The notes beneath the pieces are model-generated. The model saw only the letters and a list, made by a program, of their open reading frames with translations. It was not told where the DNA came from and did not search any database. This document shows positions 11,828-20,639 of a DNA stretch of 64,000 nt, one piece after another. Position 1 is the stretch's first letter. The number at the start of each line of letters is the position of its first letter. Origin of the DNA: Gimesia fumaroli (lineage in GTDB: Bacteria > Planctomycetota > Planctomycetia > Planctomycetales > Planctomycetaceae); NCBI RefSeq assembly GCF_007754425.1, contig NZ_CP037452.1, positions 6,055,164-6,119,163 on the forward strand, written 5' to 3'. Made by a program: the position numbers and the translations under genes.

Positions 11828-12202
11828 AACTTTTCGTAACGTCTACGGAAATCCACAACGACGATTTAAAAAATCTTAAAAAACCTCTGTCACGTTACCA
11901 GCTAACAACTTACGTCAGCTGATGGTTTTCCCTTCATTTTAAAAAGCAGAATTGGTCGCGAACCCAGCCATTCTGGTTAAATCACAAGGCGACAGTACCT
12001 TAAGCTGCAGAACCGCTCCGGACTAAAACCAGCACACCCCTGCCTCTTACCTCTATTTTCACACCCTCTGGTAAATAGTCAATCCCCTGATTCCAAACCT
12101 TGTGAAGCATAGATGAACATTTATTAAACAAGGCGTTTAAACTGTTCCCCTGAATCCTGTCAGAAACTCCCCTCACTCTCTCGAGGAAACAATTTCGCTT
12201 GA
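11828..12202. other. Non-coding region upstream of citrate synthase
   Basis: AT-rich stretch with no credible gene on either strand. It precedes the citrate synthase promoter. Confidence 0.5.
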
Positions 12203-12230
12203 TTGAACTTATGGCGGGGCTTGATATACT
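12203..12230 (+). promoter_or_regulatory. Putative sigma-70 promoter of citrate synthase
   Basis: TTGAAC (12203-12208) and TATACT (12225-12230) are separated by 16 bp, a good match to the sigma-70 consensus. Transcription would start near 12237, leaving a leader of about 130 nt before the ATG at 12366. Confidence 0.6.
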
Positions 12231-12287
12231 GGAGTCTGCGAATTTTCAATAGTTTGTTTAATAAAAGTCGGTCGAGGATTACTGTCT

Positions 12288-12305
12288 AAACCAGAGCCCT
12301 GGTTT
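12288..12305 (+). promoter_or_regulatory. Inverted repeat in the citrate synthase leader
   Basis: Perfect 7-bp arms (12288-12294 and 12299-12305) with a 4-nt spacer lie between the predicted transcription start and the chosen start codon. It could be an operator or a small mRNA hairpin. Confidence 0.45.
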
Positions 12306-12365
12306 GTGATCGCAAACCTTACTGTAAATTTATTGGCTGTAGTTGAGAAAGTGGAATCAGTTCAA

Positions 12366-13514
12366 ATGAGCGCAGACGACGTAGAGAAAACATCAAGCGA
12401 AGCTGTCAAAGGGCTTAAAGGAATCATTGCGGCTGACAGTTCGATCTGTCTAGTCAACGGAACTGTGGGGAAACTCCTGTACCGTGGTTATAACATCGAC
12501 GATCTGGCAGAAAATGCGACATTTGAAGAAGTCTCTTATCTGCTGCTGAACGGAGAACTTCCCAACGCCAGCCAACTGTCGGAGTATCAGGAAAGCCTGA
12601 AGAAATATCGCAGTATCCCGGGCGAACTGATCGATGCTCTCAAGCAGCTTCCCACCTCAGCATCACCCATGGCACTGTTGCGAACACTCACCTCGATGGC
12701 CGGAGTTTATGATCCTGATGCAGAATCAGAAACAGACGAAAAACGGATGCAGATCTCGATCAAATTGATTTCGCAGATCCCCACCATCGTCGCTGCCATT
12801 CATCGTGTCCGAAAAGGTCTTGAACCTGTTGCCCCCGATCCAGGTTTGTGCCACGCCGGAAACTTCATGTACATGATTAATGGGGAAAAACCAAGTGAAG
12901 ATGCCACACGTGCGATGGACCTGATCCTGACCCTGCACGCAGAACACGGTTTGAATGCAAGTACTTTCACCAGCCGCGTGATCATTGCAACGCTGCCTGA
13001 TATTTACTCCGCAATCACGGGGGCCATCGGGGCCTTAAAAGGAAAACTGCACGGCGGAGCAAATACAGAAGTTCTCAAAACACTGTTTGAAATCGGTTCA
13101 GTAGACAACATCGCACCGTATGTCAAAAAAGTGCGAGAAGCCAAAGGAAAATTCATGGGCTTCGGTCACGCTGTTTATCAGGTCGAAGATCCTCGCGCCA
13201 AGCATTTAAAAGAACTCTCACGACGCCTGGGTAATGAAACTGGTGAACCCAAATGGTACGAAATGTCGATCGAGATGGAGAAACTGGTTTACGCAGAAAT
13301 CAAACGCAACTGCAACGTCGATTTCTATTCTGCCAGCCTGCAGCACTACATGGGAATCCCCGGCGATCTGTTTACCTGCATCTTCGCTGCCAGCCGCATC
13401 GCTGGCTGGTGTGCTCATATCCTTGAACAGCTTGACGGAAATAAAATCATCCGGCCGAAAGCAAATTACATCGGGTACGAAGAACGACCTTATGTTTCCG
13501 TAAGTGAGCGTTAA
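12366..13514 (+). CDS. gltA: Citrate synthase
   Basis: The enzyme condenses acetyl-CoA and oxaloacetate at the entry to the TCA cycle. The 382-residue product carries the catalytic residues of the family: one His in LHAEHGLN, one His in GFGHAVYQ (followed by EDPRA, part of the oxaloacetate site), and the Asp in VDFYSA. The N-terminus lacks the extra beta-sheet domain of the E. coli-type NADH-regulated enzyme, and the length fits the shorter class; 2-methylcitrate synthase cannot be excluded from sequence alone. I chose the ATG at 12366, although a GTG 60 bp upstream is in frame; neither has a strong ribosome-binding site, but family similarity begins shortly after the ATG. It is a single-gene unit with its own promoter and terminator. 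Confidence 0.93.
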   Translation: MSADDVEKTSSEAVKGLKGIIAADSSICLVNGTVGKLLYRGYNIDDLAENATFEEVSYLLLNGELPNASQLSEYQESLKKYRSIPGELIDALKQLPTSASPMALLRTLTSMAGVYDPDAESETDEKRMQISIKLISQIPTIVAAIHRVRKGLEPVAPDPGLCHAGNFMYMINGEKPSEDATRAMDLILTLHAEHGLNASTFTSRVIIATLPDIYSAITGAIGALKGKLHGGANTEVLKTLFEIGSVDNIAPYVKKVREAKGKFMGFGHAVYQVEDPRAKHLKELSRRLGNETGEPKWYEMSIEMEKLVYAEIKRNCNVDFYSASLQHYMGIPGDLFTCIFAASRIAGWCAHILEQLDGNKIIRPKANYIGYEERPYVSVSER

Positions 13515-13541
13515 GCAAAATACGAACACTGATTACTCAAA

Positions 13542-13566
13542 CCCCGGTTTCACACCGGGGTTTTTT
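13542..13566 (+). terminator. Intrinsic terminator of citrate synthase
   Basis: A 6-bp all-GC stem (CCCCGG/CCGGGG) with a 7-nt loop is followed directly by six T residues, 28 bp after the stop codon. Confidence 0.92.
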
Positions 13567-13616
13567 CTACGATTGAATTCACAATACACGTTATCGTAAG
13601 AGACAGGGAGCTAACA

Positions 13617-14501
13617 ATGCGAAACGAGATCCGTTTTGTAAGATTCAAATCCGGGTTACTCTGCCTCCTTCTATTGCTGTGTGGATTCCAACCAGTCGAT
13701 GCCCGTGTGATTTATGTGGATAATCGCGCCGGGAGCAATGCCTTAAACGGATTTTCTCCCAAGATTGTTGATGGAAACAATGGCCCCGTAAAAACGATTA
13801 AACGGGCACTCGACTATGCCCGACGAGGCGACAAAATCATTCTCATTAACAACAAGATACCTTATCACGAATCGATCAGTCTCTCCGGAAAACGATTTAG
13901 CGGCATCGGAAAAGAAAAGTTCACCATCCTCGGTAACGGTGCTACACTGGATGGAAGCATCAAAATCCCCATGAATGGATGGAAACAACTGGGAAGTGAT
14001 CTCTGGAAGGTTTCTCCCTATCGAAAAGGATATTTTAACCTGTATCGGGATGGGAAAATTCTGCCGGAATATAAACCCGAGAAAGGACAGCCCGTCAACC
14101 TGGATGATCTCTCTGAAGGAAAATGGGCCGTCTACCAGGGAGCCATCTATTATCGTAGCTCAAAAAATCAACTGCCGCCTGCCGAACCGTTTTCTCTTGC
14201 GGGAAAGTCCGTTGGCATTTCGTTGATTGATGTAGACGGAGTCTCCATTTCCGACCTGAAAATCGAAAATTTCCGAATCGATGGCATCAATGTCCACGAC
14301 CGCTGTAAGAATGTCATACTGGAAAATGTCACCTGCTCAGGAAACGGACGCTGCGGCCTTTCAGTCAATGGGACTTCACAAGTGGAAGTCATCGACTCCA
14401 AGCTTATTAACAATCGCGCAGAAGACCTGCTCGTAACAGAACAGGCGATCGCCAATCTCAAACAGACAAAGCTGAGCAAAAAAGGCACAGTTACTCCCTG
14501 A
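13617..14501 (+). CDS. Secreted right-handed beta-helix protein
   Basis: A 294-residue protein with a signal peptide (basic residues, then a Leu-rich core at about 14-24, with cleavage likely after DA near residue 30). The mature part starts with IYVDNRAGSN, followed by PVKTIKRAL and GDKIIL, the typical opening of pectate-lyase-like parallel beta-helix proteins. Later segments (ISDLKIENF, NVILENVTCSGN, QVEVIDSKLINN) are successive helix coils. Such proteins bind or cleave polysaccharides outside the cytoplasm; no catalytic residues can be assigned. The ATG has a GGGAG site 7 nt upstream. The gene converges on the UPF0104 gene with a gap of 4 bp. Confidence 0.8.
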   Translation: MRNEIRFVRFKSGLLCLLLLLCGFQPVDARVIYVDNRAGSNALNGFSPKIVDGNNGPVKTIKRALDYARRGDKIILINNKIPYHESISLSGKRFSGIGKEKFTILGNGATLDGSIKIPMNGWKQLGSDLWKVSPYRKGYFNLYRDGKILPEYKPEKGQPVNLDDLSEGKWAVYQGAIYYRSSKNQLPPAEPFSLAGKSVGISLIDVDGVSISDLKIENFRIDGINVHDRCKNVILENVTCSGNGRCGLSVNGTSQVEVIDSKLINNRAEDLLVTEQAIANLKQTKLSKKGTVTP

Positions 14502-14505
14502 TGCT

Positions 14506-15573
14506 TCAGCCATTGGTTTCCGGTAGGGTTGCTTCTGCGCCATCGATTCCTTCCAGTTCTTCAAGCTCTTTCTCCGCTTCCCGCTCTGCCTGACTCAGCT
14601 TCAGCCCCTCACGATTGGAAAAATACAATCCGATCAGTGTCACTGGAATATATTGAGAAAGCTGGTAGTAAATGGAGGCTGCGAAAACATCTGCCTTTGA
14701 AACACCAAAGCCTTGCAGACTGACCCAGAAGCAAAACTGAACAATACCAAAGAACCCTGGCGTGGAAGGTACCGTCACACCGAACGCTGTTACCCCCAGC
14801 ACCACAAGCGCTGCGAATGGCGTGACTTGAATATCAAAACTCCAGAGCGCAACGAAAATACTCAGCCCATTGATGGCCCACTGTGCAAAGGAGGTCCAGA
14901 TGATTCCAAAACTCAGCCGCTTGCTTTTCATCGATGCCATTCCGAGAGCCCCCGATTGCATCATTTCCAAAACCAGATGCGTCAACTTCTCAGGCAGGAA
15001 TCGCAAGTAACTGAAAATTTTACGAAACAGACCAATCACGGCATCGGTCCAGATCAGATAGGCGGCTACGACCAGGATCGTCACACAAATAACGAGTGCC
15101 ATAACCAGACTGAGAGAGCGATATTCATCAGGAACATTCGGAGCAAAATAGACCCCAATTCCCAGAAAACACAAAATCGCCACGATATCAAACAACCGCT
15201 CGAGAACGACTGTCGAAAGGACGGTCGTCTTGGGGATCTGAAACTGTTTGCTCATCACATAGACCCGCAAAAACTCCCCCAGATGAGCAGGCAGGATGTT
15301 ATTTCCCATAAATCCAATCATCATCGCCGGGGTAACCTGCCAGACGGAAAGATTTTTGACCGGCTCCAGCAGCATCCGCCAGCGCAATGCTTTAAGCCAG
15401 AAGAAGATATAGAGTAGTGCTAACATTACTGGCAAAGTCCAGTAGTTCGCACGTTTGAAACTTTGTTTGATCTGTTCAAGATCAATTCCCCAGACAGCTG
15501 CCAGCAGGCAGGTGACTGTGATGATGATTCCGATCACCAGCTTGATCAATTTTGATTTATTAATTTGAATCAC
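14506..15573 (-). CDS. Flippase-like UPF0104 / lysylphosphatidylglycerol synthase transmembrane family protein
   Basis: A 355-residue integral membrane protein with about eight hydrophobic segments between residues 10 and 325 and a charged, Glu-rich cytoplasmic tail (about 326-355). The sequence NNILPAHLGEFLRVYVM (about residues 90-106) is the signature region of the UPF0104/AglD-like family, related to the membrane half of MprF. Members are linked to lipid or glycolipid transfer; the substrate is unknown. The start is uncertain: the GTG at 15573 overlaps the only AGGAG site, so initiation may use another codon shortly downstream. Its neighbours give no pathway hint. Confidence 0.8.
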   Translation of the reverse strand: MIQINKSKLIKLVIGIIITVTCLLAAVWGIDLEQIKQSFKRANYWTLPVMLALLYIFFWLKALRWRMLLEPVKNLSVWQVTPAMMIGFMGNNILPAHLGEFLRVYVMSKQFQIPKTTVLSTVVLERLFDIVAILCFLGIGVYFAPNVPDEYRSLSLVMALVICVTILVVAAYLIWTDAVIGLFRKIFSYLRFLPEKLTHLVLEMMQSGALGMASMKSKRLSFGIIWTSFAQWAINGLSIFVALWSFDIQVTPFAALVVLGVTAFGVTVPSTPGFFGIVQFCFWVSLQGFGVSKADVFAASIYYQLSQYIPVTLIGLYFSNREGLKLSQAEREAEKELEELEGIDGAEATLPETNG

Positions 15574-15937
15574 TCCTGAAATAACACGGCAAGATTAATC
15601 GAATCTCGGAGTAGAATCGCATGAATTTGACTATCTCCTTTGCGGCCATCATACAGCAACCCAGTGAGTCCAGCTACGGAAACAAAAACCGCCAGACCTC
15701 TGAAACCTCCCATTTTCTCAAATTCGATGTACTTCTAACATGAATTTTTTACAATGTTTACAGCTTTGCAGTAAAACCTCTTGCCAACTTAATACGAGAA
15801 TTTTATCCTTCTTCCCTCTTCGTATGTTTTGTCGAACTTTATTGATTCGATGAGCATCCGGGACTCTACCCCACTAAAGATTCCCGTTTGGATTTACAGG
15901 AATATTTTTCAAGGGATTGAACGTAAGGAGCTCATGG
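15574..15937. other. Divergent intergenic region
   Basis: The region lies between the divergent UPF0104 and zinc-ribbon genes. Apart from the AAGGAG site at 15925-15930 for the plus-strand gene I see no gene or clear promoter. Confidence 0.5.
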
Positions 15938-16261
15938 ATGAGCATTTTAAAGATTTATTACCCCGAAAATACACACTGCGAGCCTGTTGTCTCGCAGGAA
16001 GAATCTTCTCCTATGATTCTTCCATTCCAGCGAAGTTACCCTAAGAAACCTCATTTTCTTAAACTGGAGAAAGAGGACTGGGTACTCAAGCGAGCACGCA
16101 TTCTATTCCAGAATCAACAGTGCCCCGCTTGTAACAGTTCTTCTGTTGAGAAACTGGAATTACGCGATGGTTTACTCAACAGGAAGAACCGCCTGATTCC
16201 CGGCACCTCAACTGTGGTCGGTTTTCGATGCGAAAGCTGTGATACGGAATGGCCCGCCTGA
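15938..16261 (+). CDS. Small zinc-ribbon protein, function unknown
   Basis: A 107-residue protein whose C-terminal half has two paired cysteines, CPAC (about residue 70) and CESC (about residue 100), spaced like a zinc ribbon, and ending in WPA. The N-terminal half has no recognisable domain. I chose the ATG at 15938 because AAGGAG lies 7 nt upstream; another ATG at 15934 in a different frame gives only a short product. The gene converges on the AAA+ ATPase gene. Zinc ribbons bind nucleic acid or partner proteins, so a regulatory role is possible but not shown. Confidence 0.65.
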   Translation: MSILKIYYPENTHCEPVVSQEESSPMILPFQRSYPKKPHFLKLEKEDWVLKRARILFQNQQCPACNSSSVEKLELRDGLLNRKNRLIPGTSTVVGFRCESCDTEWPA

Positions 16262-16281
16262 CTTTGCGGGAATTGAGCAAA

Positions 16282-17874
16282 TCACATTACTGAGAAGTAG
16301 TTTTCGACCGCAAAGTCAAAAGCGTCTGGTGAAAGTTTCTTAGGCATTTCTTTGTAAACGCAGAAATTTTTCACCTGCAGTAACAGGTCGCGTGGCTGAC
16401 AGGCACGGAACGGCCGATTGACGGCTTTGTAATGCGTGTCGACCAGATACTGGTATGACTTCTCGTCAAATTGAAAGCCCATCAACGGTGCCATCAACTC
16501 GAACAGCGCCCGAAATTCCTCTTCCGAAGGATCGAGGGCTTCGATCTTGTACGGAATCCGCCGCAAAAACGCAGCGTCAACAAGATCCTTCGGCTCCAGG
16601 TTCGTCGAAAAGATAATCAACTGGTCAAACGGAACCTGGATTTTCTTTCCACTGGGAAGGTTCAGAAAGTCGTATCGTTTTTCCAGAGGCACAATCCAGC
16701 GATTTAATAATTCGTCAACGGGCATTCTCTGTCGGCCAAAGTCATCAATCACGAATGTGCCGCAATTACTTTTCAACTGCAGGGGTGCTTCACAGATTTT
16801 GGTCTGCGGGTTTTGGGTGATCTCCAGTTCTTTCATGGTCAATTCACCCCCCGCAATCACGGTCGGACGCACAATCTGAACCCAGCGTGGGTCGACGCCT
16901 GATAAATCAAACAGCCCCTCTGAATTGTTTTCTTGAATGACCTCTTCATGCAATCCGGGATCAAAAATGCGAATGATATCCCCATCAATGCCCAGACAAC
17001 GGGGCACCCAGATCGTTGACCCAAAGGCTTTGGTAATTCGTTCGGCAATACTGGTTTTTCCGTTACCGGCTTCACCGAATAGAAACATCCCCCGCCCTGA
17101 ATTGACGGCAGGTCCCAGGCGATCCAGCATTTTCGGATTGATAATCAAATCGGAAAATGCTTCTTTCAAATCTGCTTCTGTTGCTTCCTGCTTGGCAATA
17201 CTCTGGGCTTCCATTGCCTTCAGATAATCTTTGAAACAAACGGGAGCCGCACCGAAATAAGTACACTCTTGTGTATAGCGCCGGGCGCGCTCGCGCCCCA
17301 GTTCGGTAATCGTAAATTCATAGTCGCCCATTTCAGCCGTGCCACCATAGGCCACCAGTTGATCCTGCTTGGCACGTTTCAAAATGGGGTCGATAATCCC
17401 GAACGGAAGTTTAACCTGCTGACTGATTTGGCGCCCGGTCTGTGTTCCTTTGGCAAGCAGGTACTTTAGGATCAGGCGTTCGATTTCATCCTGGGTTAAG
17501 CCGGTGTCTTCTAGCGTTTCAGGGCATTGAGGAATAAAGCTTCCGTGTTGCTGCTCTTCAGCGTCGCCCTTCAAAAGTGACTGCACACGATTAAACAACT
17601 GGCTGAGGTGCTGATCTTTACCGATCACTCGCATTGGCTCAGAGACATCCGTTTCGCCGGAAAGCTGTTCCGCAGTTTTGATCGCCAACTCTTCCAGCGC
17701 AGCTTCGTTACTCGGATCGTCCGAATCACCATCACCGGTCAGATTCAGCATGCTGAGCGAAGCCAGCAATTCTTCGGTGTTGACAGCATTCGAGGCAGTT
17801 TTGCCCAGCTTCTCAGGATCACTGGTTTTGTCTAACAAACTTGAAAGATCGGATTCAGAGTCGTTCGCTGCCAT
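16282..17874 (-). CDS. AAA+ ATPase with N-terminal winged helix
   Basis: A 530-residue protein starting at the ATG at 17874, the first Met of the likely mature sequence; the longer frame adds 38 unrelated residues. The first 90 residues are acidic and disordered. Residues about 120-210 read as a winged helix ([21 protein letters not shown]). An AAA+ module follows, with Walker [10 protein letters not shown] (about 269-277), Walker B FVIDDFG (about 373-379), a sensor-1-like segment IIFSTNLEP, and an arginine-finger region [10 protein letters not shown]. The combination suggests a DNA- or partner-recruited ATPase, perhaps of the MoxR/chaperone kind, but I cannot name the substrate. It appears to be a single-gene unit. 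Confidence 0.8.
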   Translation of the reverse strand: MAANDSESDLSSLLDKTSDPEKLGKTASNAVNTEELLASLSMLNLTGDGDSDDPSNEAALEELAIKTAEQLSGETDVSEPMRVIGKDQHLSQLFNRVQSLLKGDAEEQQHGSFIPQCPETLEDTGLTQDEIERLILKYLLAKGTQTGRQISQQVKLPFGIIDPILKRAKQDQLVAYGGTAEMGDYEFTITELGRERARRYTQECTYFGAAPVCFKDYLKAMEAQSIAKQEATEADLKEAFSDLIINPKMLDRLGPAVNSGRGMFLFGEAGNGKTSIAERITKAFGSTIWVPRCLGIDGDIIRIFDPGLHEEVIQENNSEGLFDLSGVDPRWVQIVRPTVIAGGELTMKELEITQNPQTKICEAPLQLKSNCGTFVIDDFGRQRMPVDELLNRWIVPLEKRYDFLNLPSGKKIQVPFDQLIIFSTNLEPKDLVDAAFLRRIPYKIEALDPSEEEFRALFELMAPLMGFQFDEKSYQYLVDTHYKAVNRPFRACQPRDLLLQVKNFCVYKEMPKKLSPDAFDFAVENYFSVM

Positions 17875-18230
17875 GGTCGGTTCACAATCAATCAATTTGC
17901 ACTGAAATAAACAGTTTGCATCACCTGAATAATATCGCACTGACAATAAAAGCCTGTCAGGAATGATCCAGATAAAATGCAGTGACATTTCATTTTCTTA
18001 GATGCAAGGAAACCTTAGGTCATATAACTCACAAGTCAAATCGATTCTGAACGACAACAGAAAGAACCAGCCCCCCTCTTTCAGTGCAGTCCCTCCCAGA
18101 TGATCCTGTGAATACCCATTCAAGCCCGGGTATCGATCAGTCCGTTTATACCATTCTTCCCGATTAAGCATCGCAAAGAAGATGCGGCCGTTTATTTTTA
18201 TGAACGATAGTGCGATCAAAGACTTACGAT
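17875..18230. other. Divergent intergenic region
   Basis: No convincing gene: a 73-codon minus-strand frame here has no ribosome-binding site. The region should hold the promoter of the AAA+ ATPase gene and lies upstream of the amide/acyl operon promoter. Confidence 0.5.
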
Positions 18231-18258
18231 TTGACTTGATATCGCGGCGACCTAGATT
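18231..18258 (+). promoter_or_regulatory. Putative promoter of the asparagine synthase operon
   Basis: TTGACT (18231-18236) and TAGATT (18253-18258) are separated by 16 bp. The -35 is a near-perfect match and the -10 matches four of six positions. It would give a leader of about 60 nt before the ATG at 18324. Confidence 0.5.
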
Positions 18259-18323
18259 CCTTCTGTAAGAGGTCCCATTCTCGAATGGGCAAGGTCTGTC
18301 TTCACCTACGTATCGGATTAACT

Positions 18324-20297
18324 ATGTGCGGAATTGCGGGAATCATTCAGTCTGACCGACAACCAGTCCAACAGACCGAATTGCAGAACATGATTGAAAC
18401 ACTCAATCATCGTGGCCCGGATGCTTCAGGCGTCTCACCATTGGGCTCCGTCGGATTTGCACATAGCCGCTTAAGCATTGTCGACCTCACCGGCGGTTTG
18501 CAGCCAATGCAGTCCCCTGACGGAATGCTGACCGTCACCTTCAATGGTGAAATTTATAATCATATTGAACTCCGAGCACTGCTTTCGAGTAAAGGCTATC
18601 AGTTCCGTACTCATTCCGATACGGAAGTCATTCTGCATATGTATGCTGAATACGGACCCGAATGCGTTCAACAATTCAACGGCCAATGGGCCTTTGCCAT
18701 TCATGATCAGAAACAACAGCTGGTGTTTCTGTCTCGAGATCGCATGGGAATCCGCCCGCTTGTTTATACGCAGACACCAGGTCGATTCCTGTTCGCCTCG
18801 GAAGTCAAAGCTCTCTTTGCTCTACCTGATGTCGAACGCAAGGTCGATCTGGCCGCGATGAACCAGCTGTTTACATTCTGGTCGCCTTTGCCGCCACGTA
18901 CATTTTTTGAGGGTGTATCCGAACTCCCTCCCGCACACTCCATGATTGTCAAAAACGGTCAAATCAAGATCTGGCAATACTGGAATCTGGACTACAGCCC
19001 GAACGAAGAACATAGAAGCCTGGACGATTGGGCTGAAGAACTGCGGGCCTTGTTGATCAATGCTACCCAGCTTCGTTTACGGGCAGATGTCTCTGTCGGT
19101 GCCTACTTGAGTGGCGGGCTCGACTCGTCAGTCACAGCCGCCATCATTCGCAATTTCACCAATGCGCCGCTGAATACGTTCTCCGTAAACTTCAACGATA
19201 AAGACTACGACGAAAGCCAGTTTCAACAGGAAATGATCCGGGAACTGGGAACAGATCATCAGACCGTCTGCTGCTCTTACGAAGACATTGGTCGCATCTT
19301 CCCACAGGTAATTCAGCACACCGAAAAACCGGTCCTGCGAACGGCGCCCGCGCCGATGTACCTCTTGTCACGGCTGGTTAAAGAAAATCAATTCAAGGTT
19401 GTAATGACCGGCGAAGGGGCCGACGAAGTGCTCGGCGGGTACGACATATTCAAAGAGACCAAGATCAGACGTTTCTGGAGTCGTCAGCCCGATTCAAAAA
19501 TTCGACCGTTGTTGTTGAAGCGACTCTACCCGTACATGAAAAATCTGCAGGCACAGTCCCCCGCTTATCTCAAAGCGTTTTTCAAAATCCGTGAGGATGA
19601 AATCAACAGCCCGTTCTTTTCACACCTGCCTCGCTGGGATTTAACCGCCAAGCTGAAAACATTTTTCAGCGATGACGTCAAACAGGAACTGGTCAACCAG
19701 GACCCGTTGACAGATTTTTCCGACCAGTTACCGGAACACTTTTCAAAATGGCCTTCCTTCTGTCAGGCACAATATCTCGAATCCATCAACCTGATGCCCG
19801 GCTACATTTTGTCTTCTCAGGGTGACCGGATGGCAATGGGCAATTCCATTGAAGGTCGCTTTCCGTTTCTGGATTACCGCGTCGTTGAATTCGCTGCTCG
19901 AATTCCCGTGCGATACAAAATGAACGGGCTCAACGAGAAATTTCTGCTCAAATACGCAATGCGCGACTTGATCCCCGATAGTATTCGGAAACGCCCCAAA
20001 CAACCTTATCGCGCACCAGACGCACATAGTTTTATCGATACCGACAAACAGAAAGCCCGTTTCGAATATGTCGAACGGCTATTGTCACCCGAAAAGCTGA
20101 AAGAGAGTGGCCTGTTTCAACCAACAGCCGTCCAGCGCCTGGTCAAGAAAATTGAACAGGGACGCGCCATCGGCACGCGAGACAACATGGCACTGGTTGG
20201 CATTCTTTCCACACAACTGCTGGTGGAACAAATGATCCAGGGACAACCAGCACCTCAAGAAAACAAGCGCACTGAGAGTGCGGCGTTACAAACTTAA
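18324..20297 (+). CDS. asnB: Glutamine-dependent asparagine synthase family amidotransferase
   Basis: A 657-residue two-domain enzyme. The glutaminase domain starts with MCGIAGII, so Cys2 becomes the N-terminal nucleophile after Met removal, and continues with NHRGPDASG and FNGEIYNH. The synthetase domain has the PP-loop SGGLDSS (about residue 265) that binds ATP. The family transfers glutamine ammonia to a carboxylate activated as an acyl-AMP, making an amide. I chose the ATG at 18324 since the nucleophile must be residue 2. It heads a five-gene operon with an acyl carrier protein, an AMP-forming ligase, an NAD-synthase-like protein and a polysaccharide deacetylase, so free asparagine may not be the product. 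Similar enzymes are found in exosortase-linked exopolysaccharide loci. Confidence 0.9.
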   Translation: MCGIAGIIQSDRQPVQQTELQNMIETLNHRGPDASGVSPLGSVGFAHSRLSIVDLTGGLQPMQSPDGMLTVTFNGEIYNHIELRALLSSKGYQFRTHSDTEVILHMYAEYGPECVQQFNGQWAFAIHDQKQQLVFLSRDRMGIRPLVYTQTPGRFLFASEVKALFALPDVERKVDLAAMNQLFTFWSPLPPRTFFEGVSELPPAHSMIVKNGQIKIWQYWNLDYSPNEEHRSLDDWAEELRALLINATQLRLRADVSVGAYLSGGLDSSVTAAIIRNFTNAPLNTFSVNFNDKDYDESQFQQEMIRELGTDHQTVCCSYEDIGRIFPQVIQHTEKPVLRTAPAPMYLLSRLVKENQFKVVMTGEGADEVLGGYDIFKETKIRRFWSRQPDSKIRPLLLKRLYPYMKNLQAQSPAYLKAFFKIREDEINSPFFSHLPRWDLTAKLKTFFSDDVKQELVNQDPLTDFSDQLPEHFSKWPSFCQAQYLESINLMPGYILSSQGDRMAMGNSIEGRFPFLDYRVVEFAARIPVRYKMNGLNEKFLLKYAMRDLIPDSIRKRPKQPYRAPDAHSFIDTDKQKARFEYVERLLSPEKLKESGLFQPTAVQRLVKKIEQGRAIGTRDNMALVGILSTQLLVEQMIQGQPAPQENKRTESAALQT

Positions 20298-20353
20298 CTG
20301 TTTACTGACACAAATAATCCTTAACTAATATCTACTACTTTAGAGGTAAGAAA

Positions 20354-20620
20354 ATGAGCTCTGTCCAATCGATTCAATCTGATGTACGAAATTTTGTGGC
20401 TGACAATTTCCTGTTCGGCGAAGCCCCGGAATCACTCAACAACGATGATTCGTTTCTGGAAACAGGAATTATCGACTCAACAGGTGTCCTCGAACTGGTG
20501 GCCTTCATCGAAGACAGGTATTCCGTTGAAGTCGATGACGATGAACTGGTTCCTGAAAACCTGGATTCGATTGATCGTCTGATCAATTTCATTGAATCAA
20601 AACTCAAAGAATTAGCTTAA
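20354..20620 (+). CDS. Acyl carrier protein of the amide/acyl operon
   Basis: An 88-residue acyl/peptidyl carrier protein. The attachment motif is DSTG (Ser about residue 40) within the ETGIIDSTGVLELVAF region, instead of the DSL of the fatty-acid ACP, and helix 2 and the acidic helix 3 region (VEVDDDELVPENLDS) are as expected. The serine would be loaded with 4'-phosphopantetheine. A clear AGAGG site precedes the ATG. It lies between asparagine synthase and AMP-forming ligase genes with short gaps (56 and 19 bp), so it probably carries the acyl group activated by that ligase. It is not the fatty-acid ACP. Confidence 0.9.
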   Translation: MSSVQSIQSDVRNFVADNFLFGEAPESLNNDDSFLETGIIDSTGVLELVAFIEDRYSVEVDDDELVPENLDSIDRLINFIESKLKELA

Positions 20621-20639
20621 GTTCCGAAGGAGCAGGCCG

